From Myceligenerans indicum (GTDB lineage: Bacteria; Actinomycetota; Actinomycetes; Actinomycetales; Cellulomonadaceae): a stretch of DNA of 64,000 bases. Positions within the stretch are counted from its first letter, which is position 1. Each line of letters starts with the position of its first letter. Positions 16,373 to 24,933 of the stretch are shown here, one piece after another. The DNA lies in the NCBI RefSeq assembly GCF_016742955.1, contig NZ_JABBYC010000013.1:1-64000 (forward strand). The letters are read 5' to 3'. The notes beneath the pieces are model-generated. The model saw nothing but the letters and a program-made list of their open reading frames with translations, was not told the DNA's origin and ran no database searches. Both the position numbers and the translations under genes were made by a program.

Positions 16373-17710
16373 TCAGGCGGGGCAGATGTCCGCGTCCTGC
16401 GTACCCCTCGGCGCCGCCGGGGCGCCGTGGGTCAGGGGTTCCCAGGCCGTCAGGAGCTCGTTGGTGCCGAAGGTGGCCCACGACTCGTCGTGCCGCCGCG
16501 ACCACGTCATCGGGCAGCCGAACCGGCCGGTCAGGACAGACAGCGCGGCAGCCGGAAGGTACTCCAGCCGGCCCTTGACCGACCCGCCGCAGAGCCAGGA
16601 CGGCACCTCTCCGGTGACCGCGATCCGGGCGTGCAGCTCGAACGCGGCCGCAAGGCGCCGCCCGACGGCGCCGTACAGGTCGTCGCCCTGGATCGAGGCC
16701 GTCATCATGACGTGCGACATCGCCACGAGACCCAGGCTGGTGTGGCTGAAGTCCCGGCAGGTCTCCTGTGCGACGCCGTTCCGGAAGTCCTTCTGGCCCT
16801 GCCAGAACGCGACGATCTCGCCCTGCGTGTCATACGGGCTGCCGGACGCCTCCCGGGGCAGGTCGCCGTCGGACGTCAGATAGACGTAGGCGCGTGAGCG
16901 GTCCACGAACACCGCGAGCGCCCTGTCGTAGACGGCGCGGTCGTCCAGGAAGACGGCGATCGCGACGGCGGCCTCCGTCATCGCCAGCTCCCAGTTGCCG
17001 TTGGCGTAGTCGCGGACCGTGACCTCGGGGAGGTAGACGTCCCGCAGCATGGTCTCGAACCGTTCGACCTCGGCGTCGGGCCAGCTGTCGCTGGTGTGCC
17101 GGATGATCTCCGCCGCCCGCGCCCAGATCGCGCCCGCCCAGGCCGACTGCAGGTGGGCGTTCGTGTTGGTGTGGTCCTGGAGGGTCGCGGACCAGGCGTT
17201 CATGATCTCGATGGACTTGCGCGCGTACTTCTCGTCGCCCGTCACGAACCAGGCGAGCGCCTGGGCGTAGGCCGCGTGGGCGTCGCGGCGTTCGTCCGTG
17301 CAGCCGTTGTCGGGGTTCTGGTGGCCTCCGCACTCGACGACGGCGCGGGGTGCGGGCGTGAGGTCGAGCGCTCCCCACTCGGAGCCGGTCATGTCGGCGA
17401 AGACCCGGCTGCCGGGGTCCTCCCCCGCCTCGACGCGGCGCATCATCTCGTCGAGCAGGACCTGGTCGACGAAGACTCCGGGATGGACGAAGCCGGCGTC
17501 GCCGGAGCCGGAGGCGCCGGCTTCCCGGGGTGCGGGCTTGACGTCGACCACCGCGTCCGGCCGCTCCGGTGTCCGCGTCACGCGGGATCCCGGCTCCGGG
17601 CTCGGCCCGGCCACGGGCTCGGCGATCGCGCGCCGTACCTCGGTCACGCCGGAGCAGCCGCTCACGACGAGCAGCAGTACGGCCAGCAGCACGGCGATGA
17701 AGGGTCGCAC
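16373..17710 (-). CDS. alginate-lyase-like lipoprotein
   Basis: With GTG 17710 as start, the 445-residue product begins with a lipoprotein signal (about 20 hydrophobic residues ending VVSGCSG, lipid on Cys). The body, including FVHPGVFVDQVLLDEMM, DAHAAYAQALAWFVTGDEKYARKS, HLQSAWAG and NGNWELAMTEAAVAIAVF, resembles the alginate_lyase (PL5-type) alpha/alpha toroid family. It is therefore likely to be an extracellular membrane-anchored polysaccharide lyase; the true substrate is unknown. A longer frame to 17800 lacks a better start and would bury the signal peptide. It stands alone between unrelated genes. Confidence 0.8.
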   Translation of the reverse strand: MRPFIAVLLAVLLLVVSGCSGVTEVRRAIAEPVAGPSPEPGSRVTRTPERPDAVVDVKPAPREAGASGSGDAGFVHPGVFVDQVLLDEMMRRVEAGEDPGSRVFADMTGSEWGALDLTPAPRAVVECGGHQNPDNGCTDERRDAHAAYAQALAWFVTGDEKYARKSIEIMNAWSATLQDHTNTNAHLQSAWAGAIWARAAEIIRHTSDSWPDAEVERFETMLRDVYLPEVTVRDYANGNWELAMTEAAVAIAVFLDDRAVYDRALAVFVDRSRAYVYLTSDGDLPREASGSPYDTQGEIVAFWQGQKDFRNGVAQETCRDFSHTSLGLVAMSHVMMTASIQGDDLYGAVGRRLAAAFELHARIAVTGEVPSWLCGGSVKGRLEYLPAAALSVLTGRFGCPMTWSRRHDESWATFGTNELLTAWEPLTHGAPAAPRGTQDADICPA

Positions 17711-17860
17711 GCTTCGGAGCCTGCCACACACCGGGGAGCCGGTCGATCGAGAACGATCTTTCGTGCGTGCCGACCGAATGGTGAAACCATGTCGTACCAC
17801 CCGACGAAAAGGGTATTCACCAGCAGGAACGGCGATCGCCTGCAGCCGTCTGGGCCCCGC

Positions 17861-20182
17861 TCAGCTCGTCAGGACCACGAGCTGCTGTGTCGCACGGGTC
17901 ATCGCGACATAACGGTCGACGGCCCCCTCGATCCCGGTCCCGAACGCCTCCGGGTCCACCAGGACCACCAGGTCGAACTCGAGCCCCTTGACGGTCCGCG
18001 GCGTCAGCGACCGGACCCGGTCCGTCTCCTCGAAGGTGGGGTCACCGACGACGCACGCGGTCCCCTCGGCGTGCTCGTCGAGCCAGGCCGCCAGGACGGC
18101 GTCCAGCTCCGCGGCCGGCGCGTACCGCACCGGGACTCCCGTGCCACGGACCGACGTCGGCACGTTGGCGTCCGGGATCGCCTCGGTGATGACCGGTGCG
18201 GCCGCCGCCATGACCTCCTCGGGCGTGCGGTAGTTGATGCTCAGCGACGCCGTCCGGACGGAGGTGAGCCCGACCCGATCCAGCCGCTCGGTCCAGGACT
18301 CCCGGAAGCCGTGCCGGGCCTGGGCCCGGTCCCCGACGATCGTGAAGCTCCGTGACGGGCACCGGGCCAGGAGCATCTGCCATTCGGCGTCGGTCAGCTC
18401 CTGGGCCTCGTCCACGACGACGTGCGCGAACGGGCCGGCGAGCCGGTCCGGGTCGACGGCGGGCAGGGCGGCGTCGTCGACCAGGGCGCCGCGCAGGTCC
18501 TGGCCGCGCAGCATCGACATCACCCCCAGGTCCGAGTCGTCGGTCGCGATCAGGTGGTCCACGACCTGGGACATGCGCTCGCGCTCGGCGGCGGCGACCG
18601 CCTCCTGCCGCCGGCGGCGCCGCGAGGCCTCGGGGTCGCCGAGCCGCAGCCGGGCCGCGTCCAGCAGCGGCAGGTCGGACAGCGTCCAGGCCTGGGCGTC
18701 GGCGCGCTGGAGCCGTCGCACCTCGTCAGGCGTGAGCGAGGGGGCGCACAGGCGCAGGTAGGCGGGGACCGACCAGAGGTCGCCGACCAGGTCGGTGGGC
18801 TCCAGCACGGGCCAGGCGCGGGCGAAGGCGCGGACCAGGTCACGGTTGGCCGCGAGCGCGCGGCGCAGGGGCGCGTCTACCGCCTCGCCCGCGATCCCGT
18901 AGGCGTCGAACTCGTCCTCGTCGCCGGCACGGTCCCCGAGGCCGGAGTCGGGATCGGCGTCGGCGAGTCTGTCGGCCAGGACGTCCACGAGTGCGTCCCA
19001 GACCTGGTCGCGTGCCTCGTTGTGGGGCGTGCCGGGATCGGCGGCCGCGAAGGCCTCGGCCCAGTCCTCGGGCGCGAGCCAGATGTCGGCCCACGGCGTC
19101 TCGACGAGCATGCCCGCGGCGGGCGGGTTCTCGTAGAGCCCCACGGCCGGCTCGACGGCCTTCACCAGGGCCGCCGACGCCTTGAGACGGGCCACCTCGG
19201 GATCACTCTCCGGGGCGGCGCGGCCCCCCTCGGGGACCAGGTCGCGCAGCGTGCAGGTCTGCACGCCCTCCTCCCCGAGGCTCGGCAGCACGTCGGAGAC
19301 GTAGGCCAGGTAGGGCTGGTGCGGGCCGACGAACAGCACCCCGCCACGCCGGTGGCCGAGGCGCGGGTCGTGGTAGAGCAGGTAGGCGGTGCGGTGGAGG
19401 GCGACGACGGTCTTGCCGGTGCCCGGGCCGCCGTCGACGACGAGCGCGCCGTCCGAGCTCGCGCGCACGATCGTGTTCTGGTCGGCCTGGATGGTGCCGA
19501 GCACGTCCCGCATCCGCGGGGACCGGCTCGCCCCGAGGCTCGCGACGAAGGCGGACTGGTCGTCGAGCGCGGCGTTCCCCTCCAGGCCTTCCGGCGTGAA
19601 GACCTCGTCCCAGTAGTCGGTGACCCGGCCCCGCGCCCAGCGGTACCGGCGCCGGCTGACCAGGCCCATCGGGTCCGCGTGCGTGGCCGCGAAGAACCGT
19701 TCGGCCGCGGGGGCACGCCAGTCGACCAGCAGGCGCCGGCCGCCCCGGTCGTCACCGGGGACGGCGCCGTCTCCCGCGGCGGCCTGCGCGCCGCCCGCGG
19801 TGCCCGCACCGTCGGGAGCACCGGTGCCCGCCGCGGCGTCCACCCCGCCGGGGGCGTCGGTGAGCCCGAGACGGCCGATGTACACGGTCTCCCCGCCCGC
19901 CGTGACGATGCGGCCCAGGCACAGATCGACCCCGTAGCGCCGCAGCGTGCGCAGGCGGGAGCTGAGACGGTGGATCTCCTGGTCGCGGTCGAGCGCCTGC
20001 TGGCCGTGGCCGCCGGGCGCCCTGCGCGCGGCGTCGAGGCGGGCGGTCAGCCCGGCGACGGACCGCTCGATGCTCCCGGCGACGGCCGCCAGGTGTCGTT
20101 CGTCGTCGGCGATCAGTGCGGGGTCGTCCTTCGCCGCCAGCCGCTCGGGCAGCTCGAACACACGTGTGGTCAGGGAACTCAT
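17861..20182 (-). CDS. helR: HelR/HelD-type RNA polymerase-associated helicase ATPase
   Basis: This 773-residue UvrD/Rep-like superfamily 1 ATPase has an N-terminal helical arm (residues 1-90). Its Walker A is GGPGTGKT at 251-258, Walker B is HVVVDEAQELTD, it carries VGDRAQARHGFRESW, and the C-terminal helicase motifs include SINYRTPEEV and DRYVAMTRATQQLVVL. The layout matches the actinobacterial HelD branch known as HelR, which removes rifamycin-blocked RNA polymerase from DNA and restores transcription. The assignment is strengthened by a rifamycin-associated-element-like palindrome 105 bases upstream. A Gly/Ala-rich insert (about 113-145) looks like a linker. ATG 20182; it could instead be a generic HelD paralogue. 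Confidence 0.85.
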   Translation of the reverse strand: MSSLTTRVFELPERLAAKDDPALIADDERHLAAVAGSIERSVAGLTARLDAARRAPGGHGQQALDRDQEIHRLSSRLRTLRRYGVDLCLGRIVTAGGETVYIGRLGLTDAPGGVDAAAGTGAPDGAGTAGGAQAAAGDGAVPGDDRGGRRLLVDWRAPAAERFFAATHADPMGLVSRRRYRWARGRVTDYWDEVFTPEGLEGNAALDDQSAFVASLGASRSPRMRDVLGTIQADQNTIVRASSDGALVVDGGPGTGKTVVALHRTAYLLYHDPRLGHRRGGVLFVGPHQPYLAYVSDVLPSLGEEGVQTCTLRDLVPEGGRAAPESDPEVARLKASAALVKAVEPAVGLYENPPAAGMLVETPWADIWLAPEDWAEAFAAADPGTPHNEARDQVWDALVDVLADRLADADPDSGLGDRAGDEDEFDAYGIAGEAVDAPLRRALAANRDLVRAFARAWPVLEPTDLVGDLWSVPAYLRLCAPSLTPDEVRRLQRADAQAWTLSDLPLLDAARLRLGDPEASRRRRRQEAVAAAERERMSQVVDHLIATDDSDLGVMSMLRGQDLRGALVDDAALPAVDPDRLAGPFAHVVVDEAQELTDAEWQMLLARCPSRSFTIVGDRAQARHGFRESWTERLDRVGLTSVRTASLSINYRTPEEVMAAAAPVITEAIPDANVPTSVRGTGVPVRYAPAAELDAVLAAWLDEHAEGTACVVGDPTFEETDRVRSLTPRTVKGLEFDLVVLVDPEAFGTGIEGAVDRYVAMTRATQQLVVLTS

Positions 20183-20286
20183 GGCGCTCCGGTCGCTCGT
20201 GCCCGGTCGGGGCGATGGGTGCGGGATCCCGGCGGGTTCGCGGCCTGGCGAGGCCGCGGCTCGGGTGCACCACTGTGCGACAGGAG

Positions 20287-20309
20287 GGGGGCCTTGCCGC
20301 AAGACCCCC
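20287..20309 (-). promoter_or_regulatory. rifamycin-associated-element-like palindrome upstream of helR
   Basis: GGGGGCCTTGC (20287-20297), one central C, then GCAAGACCCCC (20299-20309): the arms are complementary at 10 of 11 positions. The GGGG...CTTGC/GCAAG...CCCC layout is what I recall for the rifamycin-associated element that makes rifampicin-resistance genes inducible in actinomycetes. A TATAGC-like -10 lies just upstream on the minus strand. Confidence 0.75.
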
Positions 20310-20406
20310 TGTGCGCTATACGTTGAAAAGGGAACGGGGAACACGACGCTCCGTACCCTCGTCGTTCCCCGCAACACGTTCCCCGCAGCACGGCGCCTGC
20401 GCGCCC

Positions 20407-20427
20407 GCCGGCCGGAGTCAGGCCGGC
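20407..20427. terminator. short GC hairpin at the end of the type VII-like operon
   Basis: GCCGGCC (20407-20413) pairs with GGCCGGC (20421-20427), straddling the stop codon of the large ATPase gene. It is weak and lacks a T-tract. It may contribute to ending the operon before the helR promoter. Confidence 0.35.
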
Positions 20428-23400
20428 AGCGGGACGGTGGGCACCAGCACCGTGGTCAGCTCCCCCGAGCCCAGGTGCACGAGCGCCTTCCCGGGCGCCA
20501 CCTGTGACGACACGGCCGATCTCGGCAGGCTCGCGCCCACCAGGTCGCCGTCGAACCGGTCCTGCGGACTGAGCAGCGCGCCGCGCCGGTGCTTCTTGGC
20601 GTCGACCTGCCACCCGGAGAACCCGCTCGCGACCTCCGACGCGTCCCCGCCGAGCACGAGCGCGCGCCGGTGGTCGCCCGCGGTCCGGAACCAGGAGCGC
20701 AGCCAGCCCTTGGCGGGGCAGTCGGCCACCAGCTCGCCGTCGTCCACGACGAGCACCACCGGCGTGCCCGCCGGGTCGAGGTCCGGGTCGAGGTGCGGGG
20801 CCAGCGCACCCTCGGTGACGTCGTCAGGGTCCGTGAGCACGGTACGCACGCCGTCGCGCCCCGCGAGGTCTCGCAGCGGGCTCGCGCGCGGGGCGATCAC
20901 CACCAGTTCGGTCCCGCCTCGCAGCAGAGACTCGGCCATCGCGGCGAGCATCGTCGACCGGCCGGACCGCGCCGGCCCCACCACCAGGAACGACGGCGCG
21001 TCACCGGCCAGGTCCGCGCCCAGCGCGGTCAGGTCGTCGCCGCCCACCCCGAGCATCGCCCACATCGGGCGAGCCGCCTCCGGGCCGGCGTAGCGGTAGG
21101 CGTCGTCCAGCGTGACGGTCGTGGGCAGGTCGTCCACGCGGAACGGTCCGGTACCCGGCGGCACCGTCTCCCGCTGCCGGACCGCCCCCGCGAGCTCGCG
21201 CGCCGCGGCGCTCTGCGCCCGGCCGGCGGGGTCCTCCCCGAGGATCGCGACCTGCGTCTCGAGACCGCTGCCGCCGCGGTACGCCCGCCCGGGCGGGACC
21301 TCCTCGGGAAGCTTCTTGTGGTTGATCCCGGCCATCCCGTAGTCGAACCGGTCGGTGAGGCGCAGCACGACGACGTCGTCGGTCAGCACGCTCATGCGGC
21401 TGGAGAGCAGGCTGCGGTCACCGGCGACCACCAGATGGACGCCGGCGCTCGCGCCGTCGCGCAGGAGCTCGGTGACGGCGTCCAGGAGAGCGCCGTTGTC
21501 GGAGTCGCCGTAGGTGCTGACGAAGTTCTCCCACCGGTCGACCAGCACCAGGATCCGCGGCAGCCGCTCGCGGGGCCCGGCGGTCTCCCGCTGCTCGGTG
21601 ACGTTCGCGAAGTTCCCGTCCGCGAGGACCTTCTGCCGCCGCCCGAGCTCCGCCCGCAGGCGGGTGAGCAGTCGCCGCACCCGGTCCTCCTGCCCGCGCT
21701 GCACGACGGCGCCGGTGTGCGGCAGCTCGTCCAGGACCGCGAGCGCCCCGTTGCCGCAGTCGATGGCGTACAGGTGCAGGTCGGTCACGCGCAGGGCGGC
21801 CGCGGCCGCGAACGCCGTCGTGCGCAGGGCCGTGGAGCGCCCGCTGCCGGGTGCCCCGACGACGTAGCGGTGCCCGAACTCGTCCAGGTCGATGACGGAG
21901 GGCCCCTGCCGCTGGGCGGACGGCTCGTCCTCCAGGGCCCAGGCGAACCGGGCCGTGCCGCCGGGTTCCGGGACGGGGCCGCCCGGCCGCGACGGTCCGG
22001 GCCCAGACGTGTCGGGCTGTGACGCGTCGGGCTGTGACGTGTCGGGCCGCGGTACGTCGGTCAGGGAGAGCAGCGTGGGCAGGGCCGGCAGCCAGGGTCT
22101 GCGCGGCTCGGTCCACCCTCCGGCGGCGGCCGCGTCGCGCAGCGTGTCCACGAGCGCCGCCAGGTCGGTCCCGGTCTCCTGCCGGCGTTCGGTCCGGCGG
22201 CGGCGCGGCACGGCTCCTCCCAGGCCCGTGACCGGGACGCGGGCGACGAACGGCGGCGGGATCTCGGCGGCGTCGGCCCGGCTCAGCCGCCGTCCGCCCA
22301 CCCGGGCGGACTGGAACGGGATGAGGGACGCGTGGCCGAGGCGGGCGTAGGCCCGGCCGGGCTGGGACCCCGAGATCTCGGCGGCCTCGGGCGAGTCGAT
22401 GACGTCCTGGGACTCCCCCTTGTCCGTCATCCGCAGGGCCACCCGCAGGTTGGTGTTGGCCCGGATCTCCGGGGAGACGACGCCGGACGGGCGCTGCGTG
22501 GCCAGGATGAGGTGGATGCCCAGGGACCGGCCCCGCTGGGCGATGTTGACCAGGCCGGTGACGAAGTCGGGCAGTTCCCGGGCCATGGACGCGAACTCGT
22601 CGATCACGATGAGCAGGCGGGGCAGCGTGGGTCCGTCGTGGCCGCGCCGCTGCGCGTCCAGGTAGTCCTCCAGGTCCTTGGCGCCGGCGGCGGCCAGGAC
22701 GTGCTCGCGGTGGGTGAGCTCGGCCCGGAGGGAGTCCAGGGCGCGTTCCACCAGGTGCGTGTCCAGGTCGGTGACCATGCCGACGGTGTGCGGCAGGTGC
22801 TCGCACCGGCTGAACGCCGCGCCGCCCTTGTAGTCCACGAGCACGAAGTTCATCGTCTCGGGCGTGTTCACCACGGCCAGGGAGGCGACGACGGTCTGCA
22901 GGAACTCCGACTTCCCGGACCCCGTGGTACCGCCCACGAGGGCGTGCGGCCCGTCCTTGACGAGGTCCAGCCCGAAGGGCCCGTCCAGCGAGACGCCGAC
23001 GGTGGCCAGGGTGCTGCCGGCGGTGCCGACACCCTTCCAGCGGGCCACGAACTGGTCGGCGTCGGCGTCCTCGATGCCCAGCACCTCCACGAGGCGGGCG
23101 GAGTCGGGGATCATCCCCTCGCTCCCGGCGGCGGTGACGTCCTGGACGGCGGCGACGGCACGGGCGACGGGCTCGTACCAGTCGTCGGCGACCTCGTCGG
23201 CGGTCACGGTGCGCAGGTCGTCGGTGTCCTGGCGGCGCAGTGTCATCCCACCGTCGGCCCGGGCCTGCGCGACGGCGGTGCACTCCTCCGGCAGGAGCTG
23301 CTCGTCGCCGTCGAGGCACACGACGCTGACGCCGACGGCGGGCCCGTCACGCAGGATCGCCACCACGCCCGGCAGGGTGCGCAGGCGCCGGGCGCCGTCG

Positions 23401-24932
23401 AGCACGACGACCACCTGGGGTCCGAACGCGGCCTTGCCGCCGCCGATCCCCTCGGTGGCCGCGCGCCGCTGGGTGATGAGCGCGTTGACCTCGGCGACAC
23501 GGGCCGCCAGCGTCTCCGTGGTGGTGCCGAACAGGGCGACGGCGTCCTGCCCGAGTCCGGGGCGGGCGTGCGGCAGCCAGGCCGCCCACGCCCACTGCTC
23601 GACGTGCTCCGGGCTGGTGAGGAGATAGATCTGGACGTCGCGCGGGCTCTGCAGGACCCCGAGCTGCCCCACGATCCAGCGGGCACGGCGCCGCGGCCAG
23701 TCCCCCGGCCCGGCGATCCCCACCACCCCGGCCTCGCGCAGCGACACCGTCACGGGGACGGAGCGGACGGTCGCACGAGTCGTGCGCCGGTGTTCCGGCT
23801 CGGCCATGTCCTCGACCTCGACCCGACCGGTGGCGTCCGCCAGGCCGAGGCGGACGGCCAGGTGGTCGGCGTCGGTGTCGCGCCGTTCCCACAGGCGGCG
23901 GGTCGGTGTCGTCGCGATGACCCGCAGCTCCGCCGCGCCGGGGCTGGACAGTCGGCGCAGGTGCTGCTCGCGCCGGACCGCGTCGAGGACCTCCGCCTCC
24001 AGCGCGGCTCGCTCCCGCGCGTGCTGCCGCAGGCGTTCGGCATGCGTGGTGCGCCCGTTGCGTTTGTTCATCCACCAGTTGCCCAGGCCCATGAGGGGTG
24101 AGGCCAGGGCGAACGCGAGGTAGTAGGGCGAGCGGAAGACCAGCGCCATGGTGACCCCGAGGACCGCGGGCATCGCCATGGCGAGCCACGGCAGCGGGTT
24201 CCGTGCGGGTGGGCGGGGCTCGGCCGGCAGGCGGAAGCGGGTGGCCGGCATCGGGGGCAGCAGGCGGGGCGGACGGTTGTAGTCGAGCGTTCCCGGCTCC
24301 TTGCCCGGCCGCAGGTCGGCGTCGGCGCGTGTGGCGGGCTGCACGGTGAGCACGCTCGGGCCGATGCGCACCTGCGTACCGGGGGGCCAGGACACGTCCT
24401 GGTCCCCGAGCGGCTCAGCGAGACGGTCGTGCAGGACGCTCTGAGCCGCGGACCGCGGGTCCGGCAGGCGCCGGACGCTCACGCGCCCGTCCAGCGCGAC
24501 CACGACGGCCAGCGCCGCGAGCCCGCCCTCGTGCCGCTCGTCGACGCGCACCCGTCCGTCCGGCGCCACCTGCAGGACCGACTCGCCCACGCCCAGCCGC
24601 ACGACGGCGCCGGCACCGGCGCCACCGGTCACGCACAGGTCGACCGGGCCCCCCGCAGCCGCCCCGAGAGCGGGCCCGGGCGGCAGGAACGTGACCACCG
24701 CGCCGTCGCGCAGCCCGGCGTCGGCCACCGGCATCACCTCGGCCTCGGGCCGGTCCTGGGGGCCGCCGGCCGGGACGACCTGGCGTCCGTCGAGGAACAT
24801 CGCGCTGCCCGGTGCCGCCCCGACCTCCGCCCCCAGCCGCTCGGCGAGGTCGGCGGGCCTCGTGGCCTCGTCCACGTCCAGCGACAGCAGCGCCTCGCGC
24901 GCGCCGTGCCGCGCCGTGATCAGTACCCGCAT
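20418..24932 (-). CDS. EssC/EccC-like type VII secretion ATPase
   Basis: This 1504-residue membrane-anchored motor probably energises export of the WXG100 proteins encoded upstream. In order it shows two N-terminal FHA/ubiquitin-like segments (about 1-85 and 95-205), a pair of transmembrane helices (about 246-287), and a large linker. A first FtsK/SpoIIIE domain has Walker A GGTTGSGKS (667-675) and Walker B LLIVIDEF (773-780). Two further ATPase-like domains have P-loops with Arg in place of Lys (GAPGSGRST 1026-1034; GPARSGRST 1319-1327), so they probably bind but hydrolyse poorly. The N-terminal FHA-like region resembles Firmicute EssC more than mycobacterial EccC. The ATG follows the previous stop after one base. 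Confidence 0.9.
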   Translation of the reverse strand: MRVLITARHGAREALLSLDVDEATRPADLAERLGAEVGAAPGSAMFLDGRQVVPAGGPQDRPEAEVMPVADAGLRDGAVVTFLPPGPALGAAAGGPVDLCVTGGAGAGAVVRLGVGESVLQVAPDGRVRVDERHEGGLAALAVVVALDGRVSVRRLPDPRSAAQSVLHDRLAEPLGDQDVSWPPGTQVRIGPSVLTVQPATRADADLRPGKEPGTLDYNRPPRLLPPMPATRFRLPAEPRPPARNPLPWLAMAMPAVLGVTMALVFRSPYYLAFALASPLMGLGNWWMNKRNGRTTHAERLRQHARERAALEAEVLDAVRREQHLRRLSSPGAAELRVIATTPTRRLWERRDTDADHLAVRLGLADATGRVEVEDMAEPEHRRTTRATVRSVPVTVSLREAGVVGIAGPGDWPRRRARWIVGQLGVLQSPRDVQIYLLTSPEHVEQWAWAAWLPHARPGLGQDAVALFGTTTETLAARVAEVNALITQRRAATEGIGGGKAAFGPQVVVVLDGARRLRTLPGVVAILRDGPAVGVSVVCLDGDEQLLPEECTAVAQARADGGMTLRRQDTDDLRTVTADEVADDWYEPVARAVAAVQDVTAAGSEGMIPDSARLVEVLGIEDADADQFVARWKGVGTAGSTLATVGVSLDGPFGLDLVKDGPHALVGGTTGSGKSEFLQTVVASLAVVNTPETMNFVLVDYKGGAAFSRCEHLPHTVGMVTDLDTHLVERALDSLRAELTHREHVLAAAGAKDLEDYLDAQRRGHDGPTLPRLLIVIDEFASMARELPDFVTGLVNIAQRGRSLGIHLILATQRPSGVVSPEIRANTNLRVALRMTDKGESQDVIDSPEAAEISGSQPGRAYARLGHASLIPFQSARVGGRRLSRADAAEIPPPFVARVPVTGLGGAVPRRRRTERRQETGTDLAALVDTLRDAAAAGGWTEPRRPWLPALPTLLSLTDVPRPDTSQPDASQPDTSGPGPSRPGGPVPEPGGTARFAWALEDEPSAQRQGPSVIDLDEFGHRYVVGAPGSGRSTALRTTAFAAAAALRVTDLHLYAIDCGNGALAVLDELPHTGAVVQRGQEDRVRRLLTRLRAELGRRQKVLADGNFANVTEQRETAGPRERLPRILVLVDRWENFVSTYGDSDNGALLDAVTELLRDGASAGVHLVVAGDRSLLSSRMSVLTDDVVVLRLTDRFDYGMAGINHKKLPEEVPPGRAYRGGSGLETQVAILGEDPAGRAQSAAARELAGAVRQRETVPPGTGPFRVDDLPTTVTLDDAYRYAGPEAARPMWAMLGVGGDDLTALGADLAGDAPSFLVVGPARSGRSTMLAAMAESLLRGGTELVVIAPRASPLRDLAGRDGVRTVLTDPDDVTEGALAPHLDPDLDPAGTPVVLVVDDGELVADCPAKGWLRSWFRTAGDHRRALVLGGDASEVASGFSGWQVDAKKHRRGALLSPQDRFDGDLVGASLPRSAVSSQVAPGKALVHLGSGELTTVLVPTVPLPA

Positions 24933-24933
24933 C

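Noticed and set aside
20418-24932. FtsK-type DNA translocase
   Set aside because: It has FHA-like N-terminal parts, two membrane helices and three ATPase units, and its neighbours are WXG100 genes, which fits type VII secretion rather than chromosome transport.
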